Part shown: positions 29,528 through 37,877 of the stretch, in pieces
Layout of the letters: each line of letters starts with the position of its first letter
How positions within the stretch are numbered: position 1 is the stretch's first letter
NCBI GenBank assembly: GCA_900320225.1
Contig: ONRL01000003.1
Span: forward strand, 1 to 48,508
Direction of reading: 5' to 3'
DNA: 48,508 nucleotides
Origin: an uncultured Lentisphaerota bacterium
Lineage (GTDB): Bacteria; Verrucomicrobiota; Kiritimatiellia; RFP12; UBA1067
Program-made: the position numbers and the translations under genes
The notes under the pieces: generated by a model
Seen by the model: the letters and a program-made list of their open reading frames with translations, nothing else
Databases searched by the model: none
What the model was told of the DNA's origin: nothing

Positions 29528-30958
29528 ATGGATTACACAGTTCAGAAACTTGGTCCAGTTAAAGATGTTTGCATAAAACTGCGGCCGCTTACTGTTGTTT
29601 GTGGAAAGAATAATACTGGTAAGTCATACATTACATATAGTTTGTATACGTTATTAGAATTTATGAAGACCCAGTTGTGTGATGTATTCGATGGAGATAA
29701 GAGCCGCTCTTTTCTTCAAACGGGCGAATGTTCTGTGAATTTGAATGACATTATTTTACGGTATAATTTGCTTGGGAAGTCAGAGGAATTGTTATGTAAA
29801 TTCAAGGAAACTTTACCTCGACAACTGCTTCTAGAAAAAAGTACTTTTGAGGAATCATTCTTTAATCTGACTTTAGATGGAAAGGATGAAGAGTTACTAG
29901 ACAAAGAAATAAAGTCACGTCATTTCAATTTTCCAATTAAATTGACCTCTGAGTATACGGTTCGTTTTATAAAACGTTCTGGGCAAACGATTTTACGACT
30001 GATTCTTGAGCCAACCGTTCAACCTGATATTGATATAGTGGCAAGGCATGAAGCAGCTAAGCCATTCTTACCTGCATCAGGGAATATTCTTAAGCAAATT
30101 ATTCCGCTTGTTAACATTGTTATAAGTAGCTTCTCGATTAATAATTTTATTATTACATGTGAAAGGACAGGGGTTGCAACCTTTAGACCAGAATTGAGTT
30201 TGTTAAGGGATTTTGTATATAATGCAGGTCAGGACAAAGCGAATCGCTTTAGCGATTTGAAATCTCAATCGGAGTTCAAAGGTTATTCACTTCCAATTGA
30301 GAAGGAACTTGAGTTTGCTTTGCATATTCCCTCTTTGCTAAAACGAGAGTCGTCCGATGATATAGTGTTGAGGGAAATTATGCCTTTTTTTGAAGAGATT
30401 GCCAGCGGTAGTTATGTCTCTAAAGACAATACTGATAGTGTAATTTATTATCGCCCCTTAAGAACAGATATACATCTGCCAATGTCGGTTAGTTCAAGTT
30501 CTGTACGTACTCTTTCGGAATTGTTTTTCTACCTTAAGTTTAAGGCAAAAGTTGGGCAGACTCTCATGATTGATGAACCAGAGTTAAATCTTCATCCGTC
30601 AGCCCAACGAAAGATGGCGCGATTGTTTGCGAGATTAGTGAACTGTGGGATAAATGTTTTCATAACAACACACAGTGATTATTTGATTAGAGAGTTGAAT
30701 GCGTTAATGAGCATGAGCAACATTCCAGAACATAGAAGATCGTCATTTCTCAAAGAACATGATTATCAAGAGAATGATTTATTGACTCGAGATAAAGTTG
30801 GTTGCTATGTTCTAGATGATGGTGTCGTTACAGAGGCTGAATATAATTCCGCTTATGGGTTTGCGGTTGAGAGCTTTGATGATACCATTCTTCAGTTTAA
30901 TAAATTGTATAACGATTTGCATTCCTTGAAAGAAGAGGATGAAGATGCAAGGGATTGA
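29528..30958 (+). CDS. OLD/AAA_21-type ATPase of a candidate two-gene defence system
   Basis: This 476-residue ATPase has Walker A CGKNNTGKS (Lys32), a signature-like SSSVRTLSELFFYLK, Walker B LMIDEPELNLHP (Asp349-Glu350) and the switch His in ITTHSDYLIREL, the set seen in OLD, PARIS and Septu ATPases. No nuclease domain is attached. The gene is AT-rich against its neighbours (19 of 60 bases G or C at 29821-29880) and has its own promoter, both signs of transfer. It overlaps the next gene by 14 bases. Family membership is clear from motifs; the defence role is inferred from the type of pair and island-like setting. Confidence 0.85.
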   Translation: MDYTVQKLGPVKDVCIKLRPLTVVCGKNNTGKSYITYSLYTLLEFMKTQLCDVFDGDKSRSFLQTGECSVNLNDIILRYNLLGKSEELLCKFKETLPRQLLLEKSTFEESFFNLTLDGKDEELLDKEIKSRHFNFPIKLTSEYTVRFIKRSGQTILRLILEPTVQPDIDIVARHEAAKPFLPASGNILKQIIPLVNIVISSFSINNFIITCERTGVATFRPELSLLRDFVYNAGQDKANRFSDLKSQSEFKGYSLPIEKELEFALHIPSLLKRESSDDIVLREIMPFFEEIASGSYVSKDNTDSVIYYRPLRTDIHLPMSVSSSSVRTLSELFFYLKFKAKVGQTLMIDEPELNLHPSAQRKMARLFARLVNCGINVFITTHSDYLIRELNALMSMSNIPEHRRSSFLKEHDYQENDLLTRDKVGCYVLDDGVVTEAEYNSAYGFAVESFDDTILQFNKLYNDLHSLKEEDEDARD

Positions 30959-31580
30959 AATAATAAGAGACTTACTGGCGCAAAGTGTCAAGAAGTACAA
31001 TCATGTTGGCAGAATGATTACATGTGAAGAAGCATATTTGCAGTTTAGGCCTTCAAGGCAGACTTTTGAAATGGAGGAAACAGATCCGTCGGCGACGTTA
31101 AAGAAAATATATGTGACGTCATTACCAGATGACAGTATGATATTGAAACCTGATAACTTTGGCGTTCGCTTTTTCAAAAGTGGGACATGGAATAAGGCGT
31201 GTGACTACCTCTTCCTAGTAAGGGTGAGGGGTGACAGTTATGCGATTTTCATTGAACTGAAAAGTAGCCTTAATGACATGCCAGATAGTTTTGACAATCG
31301 CCTTGTTATAGTTTCAAATGAAGACCGGAAGAAAGAAATGCAACTGCTAGGTGGTGAAGCGTTATTTGATTATATTAAAGTTATTGCGGAGAAACATTCT
31401 TCGCCAAATGACCTCTCCCAATATAAAACTAGGATGTGGGTCTTGTATGAGTCGATACGTCCGAGAAGTCCTACAAGAGCAGGTATCATGTTGACGGCAC
31501 AAGAGCGAATCAAGTCAAATAAAGTTCTCACGAAGAAGGTTCACGATGCACAAACAATTTCTATAGAGGATCTTATTTGA
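30945..31580 (+). CDS. Small PD-(D/E)XK-like protein, partner of the ATPase
   Basis: This 211-residue protein is not one I recognise by name. It contains CDYLFLVRVRGDSYAIFIELKSS, in which Asp87, Glu104 and Lys106 are spaced like the D...ExK core of PD-(D/E)XK nucleases with two adjacent beta strands. The C-terminal region is basic (RIKSNKVLTKKVHD). ATG at 30945 is preferred over 30939 because GAGG then lies about 6 bases upstream. Same AT-rich composition as the ATPase and translational overlap with it. A nuclease effector triggered by the ATPase is the leading idea. Confidence 0.7.
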   Translation: MQGIEIIRDLLAQSVKKYNHVGRMITCEEAYLQFRPSRQTFEMEETDPSATLKKIYVTSLPDDSMILKPDNFGVRFFKSGTWNKACDYLFLVRVRGDSYAIFIELKSSLNDMPDSFDNRLVIVSNEDRKKEMQLLGGEALFDYIKVIAEKHSSPNDLSQYKTRMWVLYESIRPRSPTRAGIMLTAQERIKSNKVLTKKVHDAQTISIEDLI

Positions 31581-31645
31581 GGTAAATCGGGGCGTTTAAC
31601 TGTTTAGTAGGCTTCTTCATAGTAGAACGAAAGTATAGTGTCGTC

Positions 31646-32881
31646 ATGACGAGATTTTCACCCATGTTTGCATACCTTGATCCGGGATCGGGGAGTGCTT
31701 TGGTGGGAACGTTGATTGCCGTTGCGGGGGCGGCGATGTTCTCGGTCAAGTCTTTTGTCTACCGACTGCTGCGCAAGGAGCCGTTGGTGAAAGAGATTGA
31801 ACCAGATATTGCAATCTTCAGCGAAGGAAAGAATTACTGGGGAACTTTTCACCTGTTGGTAGAGGAGTTGATTACGCGGAAGATCCACTTCGCCTATTAC
31901 TCCCTTGATTTGCACGATCCGGCCCTTTTGATTGACAGCGAATATATGCACGCGCGCCTGTTCGACAAGAACAAGTCGGCCTCGTTCGCTCGTCTCTTGA
32001 AAATCAAGGCGAAGATTCTTTTGGCGACAACGCCAAATATTGGGACGCCCGGCTATCCGCTGAAACGTCCTGCGGGTGTTGAGAAGATGGCGCATGTCTT
32101 TCACGCCTTCGCCGACATCTCGGCTTACCACATCGGCAGCCTTGATAACTACGACATTGTGCTGACGGTGGGCTCCCACCAAGAGAAATACATTCGCGAG
32201 GTGGAATCCAAACGCGGACTTCCCCCAAAGCGGCTAATACCCATAGGGCTTCCGTACTTTGACGAGCAATTCTTGAAGAAACAGGATATGGAAGCGGTAT
32301 CGTCACAGAGCAGAGGGCGGAAAACTATTCTGGTTGCGCCGTCATGGGGGGCAAAAGGTTGTCTTCGGGAGTATGGCATGGATTTCGTTATCGCGTTGGC
32401 CAATGCGGGATATTGTGTTATCATTCGTCCTCATCCGCAATCATTCATTGCCGAGTCGGATTTTATTTCTGAATGCCAAAAGAAGACGGAGCCATATCCT
32501 AATATTGTTTGGGATACTGAAACGATTGGAACAAAGGTGATGGAGGCGTCTGACATGTTAATCTCTGACACATCGTCCATTCGTTTCGACTATGCGTTCT
32601 TGTACGGGAAGCCCGTCATCACGCTCAATATCCCTCGAACAAGCCAGACGGAGTATGAGGGAGTTAATATGTCGGAAATCTGGACGGACGTCGCCGCGCC
32701 GCGTCTGGGAAGGGTTCTGGGAAAAGATGATATTGGGGATATTGTAGGTGTTGTTCGTAGTGTCTTGGACATCATGTCTACCTCGGATGAAGTCATCGCG
32801 TTTCGGGCGGCTACAATCACCAACCTCGGCACGTCCGCACATGCGATTGCGGAGTTCCTTGTCAAGGAAGCGGAGGTCTGA
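31646..32881 (+). CDS. CDP-glycerol glycerophosphotransferase-like (TagF/TagB family) protein
   Basis: This 411-residue protein has an N-terminal membrane segment after FAYLDPGSGSALVG and a C-terminal transferase domain with LVAPSWGAKG, RPHPQS and SDTSSIRFDYAFLYGKPVI, the TagB/TagF pattern. Such enzymes take a CMP-activated alcohol phosphate and join it to a membrane-linked glycan. Next to a cytidylyltransferase-phosphonate cluster it is a reasonable acceptor of a CMP-phosphonate, though CDP-glycerol is the known donor. Start at 31646 or at the in-frame ATG at 31664; no clear ribosome binding site favours either. The next gene starts 2 bases after its stop. Confidence 0.82.
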   Translation: MTRFSPMFAYLDPGSGSALVGTLIAVAGAAMFSVKSFVYRLLRKEPLVKEIEPDIAIFSEGKNYWGTFHLLVEELITRKIHFAYYSLDLHDPALLIDSEYMHARLFDKNKSASFARLLKIKAKILLATTPNIGTPGYPLKRPAGVEKMAHVFHAFADISAYHIGSLDNYDIVLTVGSHQEKYIREVESKRGLPPKRLIPIGLPYFDEQFLKKQDMEAVSSQSRGRKTILVAPSWGAKGCLREYGMDFVIALANAGYCVIIRPHPQSFIAESDFISECQKKTEPYPNIVWDTETIGTKVMEASDMLISDTSSIRFDYAFLYGKPVITLNIPRTSQTEYEGVNMSEIWTDVAAPRLGRVLGKDDIGDIVGVVRSVLDIMSTSDEVIAFRAATITNLGTSAHAIAEFLVKEAEV

Positions 32882-32883
32882 CC

Positions 32884-35505
32884 ATGTTTGAAGCAGTTAT
32901 TTCCGCCTACCGTTGGTTCTTCCTTCAACTTGCCGGGGTCGTCGGACTCGGATGGGGTATCGTATTACTCTCTGTCATTTGCTCGTTGCTGATGATTCCG
33001 CTCATGCGACTTGTAGCGGGCGTGGTCAAGCGCGAGGCGGACTATCAGTCCGTTATCCTTCCGCAGCTGTCAGACATCAAGTCGCGGTACGAAAGCGATG
33101 TCGACCGGCATCTGCACATCCAGCGTCTCTATCGGCGTTATGGCTATTCGCCGATTTCAGCCGTCAAGAAGGTGCTGCCGCTTTTCGTGCAGATTCCATT
33201 CCTTTTTTTGACCTATTTTATGTTGAAGGATACAGTTGAGTTGCGCGGCGTGTCATTCCTCTTTCTTAAGGACCTTGGTCAGCCTGACGCGCTGATGACG
33301 ACATTCAATGTGAACGTCCTTCCAATTGTGATGACGTTCGTCAATATCGTTACGGTGTTTGCAACGCCCGGCTTTACGTCCCGCGACTGGACTCAGGCCA
33401 TTGGTATCAGCCTTCTGTTCCTTGTATTGCTTTATACGGCACCTTCGGCATTGCTTCTCTATTGGACGCTCAACAACGTAATCACGATGGTGCGTACGTT
33501 TGTCAATGATCGTGCTGCTGGCGCACGACTTTTGGTCGGACGTATTGTGGGGCTGAAGAATCTGCCTTCTGTGATTCGTCAGCGCATGACGGAACAAGCA
33601 TTGGGTGTGATCGGAATGGTGACATTCCTTTTGGCTCTTTATTTGCGCTTGATGGTTCTGGCAGAAGTCTGGTTTTTCAACTACATGGCAGGATACTGGT
33701 TCATGGTTGAGGTTCTCGCCGTATCAATTGGAATCAATTATCTGCTTCTTCGCCGTCAGTCACGACTCGTCCGGGGTGTGTCACAAGTGGGTATGTGGGT
33801 ATCGACCATTGCCGCCGTGTGTATCTTGGCGGCGCTTTGCTCGATTGTGTTTACGCAGAAGGTGATGATGTTCATGACGCAGAAAGTCAAATTGACTATC
33901 GTATTTGATCTTTTCTTGATCGTGTGGGTACTACCCGTTCTGATGGATGCTGGTCGTCGTCTGAATACTGTGTGGCAGTCCCTGAAGACTGCATTTAGTC
34001 GGGAATGGCACTGGCTTGTTGCTGTCTGTATCTTGACGATCCACTATTCCTTTGCGAGCGCTAATTTCAAACTCCCCTTTGATTCCGTTCTGCTCCTTGG
34101 CGTGTACATGCTTCTGCCATGTATGATCCTGATTGTCTTTGCCATTGTCGCCTACAATCGTTACTGTGACGCATCTTTTCTTTTCAAGCTGGTTGCCGGC
34201 GTATGCATCGGGGCATATTTGATTCCGATGATTTCGCTTGAGCAGGGGAAATTGCTCGGTTGGGGTAGCAATCTTCTGCTTCGGCTCGTGCTCATGGGCA
34301 TGGTGGCCGGTGCCTTGCTCTATCTCAAGCGCGCAAAACCAGTGCGCGTGTTCATTGCTTTGCTCGCAGTCATTTCGTGCGTGAATGCCTGGATGTCAAA
34401 GCATCGCCTTTCAGCAGAAACGGATGAGCGACAGGTGGTGTCCGAAGGGTCGGCGGCACAAAAGGCAATGTCCGCCCTGCCCTGCGTGCACAGTAACAGC
34501 GTCTACTTGTTGCTCTATGACGGGTACATGCATGACATCAATCTCGAAGGGATGCGTATCAAACATGGGGAAATCGGCAAGTGGCTCAGGTCAAAAGGAT
34601 TTACGCGTTATGATGCCTATTCCACTGGAGATGGAACGGTTGCAAGCATGGGGGCTGCGTTTGCCGTCGGCGATGTCGTTCAGGGTTCGGACCGCTCCAT
34701 GCTTTCGGGCAACAATGCCTTTTGCGATTACTTACGCCGGTTCGGCTACAAGACATATTATGTAATCAATGGGTATGAAATGCCAAAGCGTGGCGAACGA
34801 ACGCCGGGCGACTACTATTTCCCAAGTCCGCAGGAAATCACTCGCCCCGAGATGGTTCTTTTCCCCTGTATTGTGAGGGGTATTCTCTCCCAGTCCGCGA
34901 ATACGTTCAACGAATATACGGAAGAAGAATGGCAGGCAGAGAAACTTGAAGTGTTCAAGAAAATGGGCGCCAATGGAAGTTTCATCTATGCACACTCGCA
35001 TGTGCCGGGACATGTGATTTCAAATCCAGTCTATCGAAAGAGCCCTGAAATCGAGAAGGCCCAGTATGAGGAGCGTGTCGCACAGGCAGATGCGGAGATC
35101 CGCCGTGATGTAGAATTGTTGCTGGACAAGAATGACGATGCTATCATCATTGTTGCCAGCGATCACGGTTCACATCTTTCGCTCCCAGAGAAAATGGGAG
35201 AGTATGATGCATTCACGTTGTTGGATCGCCTCGGCATCCAACTGTTTGTGCGTTGGCCACATGACTACAAACCTTGCTTGAAGCTTCATTGTCTGAAGAA
35301 CCTCTTCCTTGAAGTCATGATTTACATGAGCGGTGACACTTCGATCGCCAAGTTTGAGTCACAGGGAGAATCCCTGCGAGTCATGGCTCCTCTGCGCGCG
35401 CCTGCAGGAACGGTAAAGAATGGCATCATACAGTCTGGAGTGGATAAGGGCAAGAATCTCTTTGAGGCAGCCAGGGAACGTGCAAAGCAGTGGATGGAGA
35501 AGTAG
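32884..35505 (+). CDS. YidC/Oxa1-like membrane domain fused to a sulfatase/phosphoglycerol-transferase-like domain
   Basis: Residues about 1-215 of this 873-residue protein look like the YidC/Oxa1 insertase core: LPQLSDIKSRYESD, VLPLFVQIPFLFLTYFMLK and SALLLYWTLNNVITMVR. A long membrane region follows (about 240-500) and then a globular domain with VYLLLYDGYM, DAYSTGDGTVASM, AHSHVPGH and IIVASDHGSH, which fits the alkaline-phosphatase/sulfatase fold of LtaS and phosphoglycerol transferases; Asp in LLYDGYM and the DHGSH block would bind metal. Lies between a TagF-like gene and an aminotransferase gene, so a glycan modification role is likely. Confidence 0.8.
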   Translation: MFEAVISAYRWFFLQLAGVVGLGWGIVLLSVICSLLMIPLMRLVAGVVKREADYQSVILPQLSDIKSRYESDVDRHLHIQRLYRRYGYSPISAVKKVLPLFVQIPFLFLTYFMLKDTVELRGVSFLFLKDLGQPDALMTTFNVNVLPIVMTFVNIVTVFATPGFTSRDWTQAIGISLLFLVLLYTAPSALLLYWTLNNVITMVRTFVNDRAAGARLLVGRIVGLKNLPSVIRQRMTEQALGVIGMVTFLLALYLRLMVLAEVWFFNYMAGYWFMVEVLAVSIGINYLLLRRQSRLVRGVSQVGMWVSTIAAVCILAALCSIVFTQKVMMFMTQKVKLTIVFDLFLIVWVLPVLMDAGRRLNTVWQSLKTAFSREWHWLVAVCILTIHYSFASANFKLPFDSVLLLGVYMLLPCMILIVFAIVAYNRYCDASFLFKLVAGVCIGAYLIPMISLEQGKLLGWGSNLLLRLVLMGMVAGALLYLKRAKPVRVFIALLAVISCVNAWMSKHRLSAETDERQVVSEGSAAQKAMSALPCVHSNSVYLLLYDGYMHDINLEGMRIKHGEIGKWLRSKGFTRYDAYSTGDGTVASMGAAFAVGDVVQGSDRSMLSGNNAFCDYLRRFGYKTYYVINGYEMPKRGERTPGDYYFPSPQEITRPEMVLFPCIVRGILSQSANTFNEYTEEEWQAEKLEVFKKMGANGSFIYAHSHVPGHVISNPVYRKSPEIEKAQYEERVAQADAEIRRDVELLLDKNDDAIIIVASDHGSHLSLPEKMGEYDAFTLLDRLGIQLFVRWPHDYKPCLKLHCLKNLFLEVMIYMSGDTSIAKFESQGESLRVMAPLRAPAGTVKNGIIQSGVDKGKNLFEAARERAKQWMEK

Positions 35506-35509
35506 ACCA

Positions 35510-36637
35510 ATGAAGCGATTTAGCAATCCGATCTTGGTCACGCGGCCATATTTGCCGCCGCTTGAGGATTTTAAGCGAGGGTGTGAGGAAATTTGGTCGA
35601 ACCAGTGGCTCACGAACAACGGGCCAATCCTGAAACGATTTCAGCAGGAACTGTCGCGGTACCTGGACGTGCCGGAGACGAACCTTGCGCTCTTCAACAA
35701 TGGGACGCTTGCGCTGGAATTGGGCTACTACGCGATGGGACTTTCGGGTAGCGAGGTCATCACGACGCCATTTACTTTCGTGGCGACGAGTCATGCGCTC
35801 GTGCGTATCGGGGCGAAGCCGGTATTTGCGGATGTGGATCCTGAGACGATGTGCCTTTCGCCTGAGGCGGCGGAGAAGTTGATCACGTCACGGACGAAGG
35901 CCATTGTTCCGGTGCATGTGTACGGGAATGTGTGCGATGTGGAAGGATTCGCGAGGCTTGGCGAGAAGTATGGCGTGAAGATCGTTTACGATGCGGCGCA
36001 TGTGTTTGGAGTGTTTAACCGTGTAGAACATGTAGATCGTGTAGAAAAGAAAAGCATTGGGTGTTGTGGGGACATGAGTATGTTCAGCTTTCACCCGACG
36101 AAATTGTTCCACTCATGCGAGGGTGGGTTGTTGGTGTTCAAGGATGCGAAGGTTCAGGAGAAGTTGCATGAACTTCGTAACTTTGCAATTCACGGCGAGT
36201 TGAGCTGCACGGATGTTGGGACCAACGCGAAGATGAACGAGTTGCAGGCGTTGATGGGTTTAGAGTGCCTGAAGAAGATAGACGATCTGCTGGACTATCG
36301 GCAGAAGGTTTATTCGGCGTACGCAGAGGTGTTTTCTGATTGCCCCGAAGTGAAACTCGTACCTTACTCGCAGAACAAGGCATACGTGCCAGTACTGTTC
36401 AAGGATTTCGAAACTCGCGAGCGCGTGTATACGCAATTGCAGGAGAAGTGCAACGTGTTCTCCCGCCGTTACTTCTATCCGCTCTTGACGGACTTTGCAC
36501 CTTACGCATACGCTAAGGGCTCATGTCCGATTGCCGAAGATCTGGCTTCGCGCGTTCTGACACTTCCCACCTACTACGGCCTGCCGATTGAGGATGTGAG
36601 GGCGATTGCGGAGAATGTGAAGGAGATAGTGGGTTGA
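35510..36637 (+). CDS. DegT/DnrJ/EryC1/StrS-family sugar aminotransferase
   Basis: This 375-residue PLP enzyme has the family N-terminus around ILVTRPYLPPLEDF, FNNGTLALELGYYAMG, TPFTFVATSHA, YDAAHVFG and the PLP-binding lysine in SFHPTKLFHSCEGG (Lys198). It would make an amino sugar, usually from a 4-keto nucleotide sugar. Start 35510 lies 4 bases after the upstream stop. Between YDAAHVFGV and SIGCCGD there is an insert encoded by a 9-bp tandem repeat (36020-36046). Its stop overlaps the TTG of the ATP-grasp gene. Confidence 0.9.
   Translation: MKRFSNPILVTRPYLPPLEDFKRGCEEIWSNQWLTNNGPILKRFQQELSRYLDVPETNLALFNNGTLALELGYYAMGLSGSEVITTPFTFVATSHALVRIGAKPVFADVDPETMCLSPEAAEKLITSRTKAIVPVHVYGNVCDVEGFARLGEKYGVKIVYDAAHVFGVFNRVEHVDRVEKKSIGCCGDMSMFSFHPTKLFHSCEGGLLVFKDAKVQEKLHELRNFAIHGELSCTDVGTNAKMNELQALMGLECLKKIDDLLDYRQKVYSAYAEVFSDCPEVKLVPYSQNKAYVPVLFKDFETRERVYTQLQEKCNVFSRRYFYPLLTDFAPYAYAKGSCPIAEDLASRVLTLPTYYGLPIEDVRAIAENVKEIVG
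36020..36046. repeat. 9-bp tandem repeat inside the aminotransferase gene
   Basis: CGTGTAGAA, CATGTAGAT, CGTGTAGAA encode RVEHVDRVE, replacing a shorter loop in relatives. Confidence 0.75.
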
Positions 36638-37839
36638 AAAAGAAACTTATGCTCCTGGGTGGGATACGCTATCTCTTGCCAGTCATTGAGGCTGCGCACA
36701 AGCTGGGCGCGTATGTGATCACGGCGGACTATCTGCCGGATAACATCGCGCACAGGTATTCCGACGAGTATGTGAATGTCAGTATCCTTGACAAGGATGC
36801 GGTGTTGAAGGTTGCGCAGGAAAAGCAGATTGACGGCATCCTCTCGTTTGGCGTCGATCCAGGTGTCGTGACGGCAGCGTATGTGGCAGAGAAAATGGGA
36901 CTTCCTTCGCCGCCGCTCAAGTCGGTTGAGATACTCCAGAACAAGGATAAATTCCGCGACTTTCTTGCGGCCAACGGTTTCAACTGCCCGTGGCACAGGG
37001 GATATTCGTCTAAGGCCGAAGCCCTACGCGACTTTTCAGTAACGCCTGAACGATTTCCCGTCATTATCAAGCCGGTTGATTCGGCTGGATCGAAGGGCTG
37101 TAAGCGAGTCAATTCTCTCGCAGAGTTGCCAAGCGCAATCGATTGCGCCCTTACGGAAAGTCATTCTGGACGGTTTATAATAGAGCAGTTTTTAGAGAAA
37201 GTGGGATCCTCGTCTGATACAGATTGCTTTTCAATTGATGACAAGCTTGTATTCGCCAGTTTTAATTGCCAACACTTTGACGTATCATCTCCCAATCCCT
37301 ATACGCCAGCTGCGTATACATGGCCAAGTGATATGGCGTCAGCGGCCCAAAAAGAACTGCGTGTAGAATTGCAGAGGTTGATGCAACTCTTGCACATGGG
37401 ATCGTCGATATACAATGTTGAGACGCGTGTTGCGTCAGACGGCAAGCCATATATTATGGAAGTGTCTCCTCGTGGTGGCGGTAATCGTCTTTCTGAGATA
37501 CTGAAGATGGCGTCTGGCCAGGACCTTATCGCAAATGTTGTTCGAGTTGCACTCAGGATGCCGCTTGAGCAGATGTCAGATCCAATGTATAGTGGCTTCT
37601 GGGCAGAGGTCATTGTTCATAGTAATCGGCCTGGTGTTTATCAGAGACTTCAAATCTCCCATCAAATAAAGCCTTTTGTCATGCAAGAAGACATGTGGGT
37701 GAAAACCGGCGACAAAGTCGCGCCCTTTACCGGGGCAAATCAGACAATTGGGACATTGGTCTTGAGGTTTGACGATCAAGCCATGATGCAAGCAATCATA
37801 GCAGATATTCCAAGTTGGCTGTCAGTCGCGATTGCATAG
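36634..37839 (+). CDS. ATP-grasp family ligase
   Basis: This 401-residue protein is a carbamoyl-phosphate-synthase-like ATP-grasp enzyme: LMLLGGIRYLLPVIEAAHKLG at the N-terminus, ILSFGVDPGVVTAAYVAEKMGLP, FPVIIKPVDSAGSKGC for ATP binding, FIIEQFLE, and metal-binding YIMEVSPRGGGNRL. Such enzymes join a carboxylate to an amine through an acyl phosphate. Beside a sugar aminotransferase it may acylate an amino sugar with an amino or hydroxy acid. The start is TTG at 36634, overlapping the upstream TGA, with AGGAG about 9 bases upstream. AT-richer towards the 3' end. Confidence 0.85.
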   Translation: MKKKLMLLGGIRYLLPVIEAAHKLGAYVITADYLPDNIAHRYSDEYVNVSILDKDAVLKVAQEKQIDGILSFGVDPGVVTAAYVAEKMGLPSPPLKSVEILQNKDKFRDFLAANGFNCPWHRGYSSKAEALRDFSVTPERFPVIIKPVDSAGSKGCKRVNSLAELPSAIDCALTESHSGRFIIEQFLEKVGSSSDTDCFSIDDKLVFASFNCQHFDVSSPNPYTPAAYTWPSDMASAAQKELRVELQRLMQLLHMGSSIYNVETRVASDGKPYIMEVSPRGGGNRLSEILKMASGQDLIANVVRVALRMPLEQMSDPMYSGFWAEVIVHSNRPGVYQRLQISHQIKPFVMQEDMWVKTGDKVAPFTGANQTIGTLVLRFDDQAMMQAIIADIPSWLSVAIA

Positions 37840-37877
37840 AACTCACAATTGAAATAAATTCTATAAACAGGATTGTT

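Noticed and set aside
35510-36637. The aminotransferase considered as the 2-aminoethylphosphonate transaminase of the phosphonate cluster
   Set aside because: Its motifs are those of DegT/DnrJ sugar aminotransferases, and it is separated from the cluster by the TagF-like and YidC-sulfatase genes.
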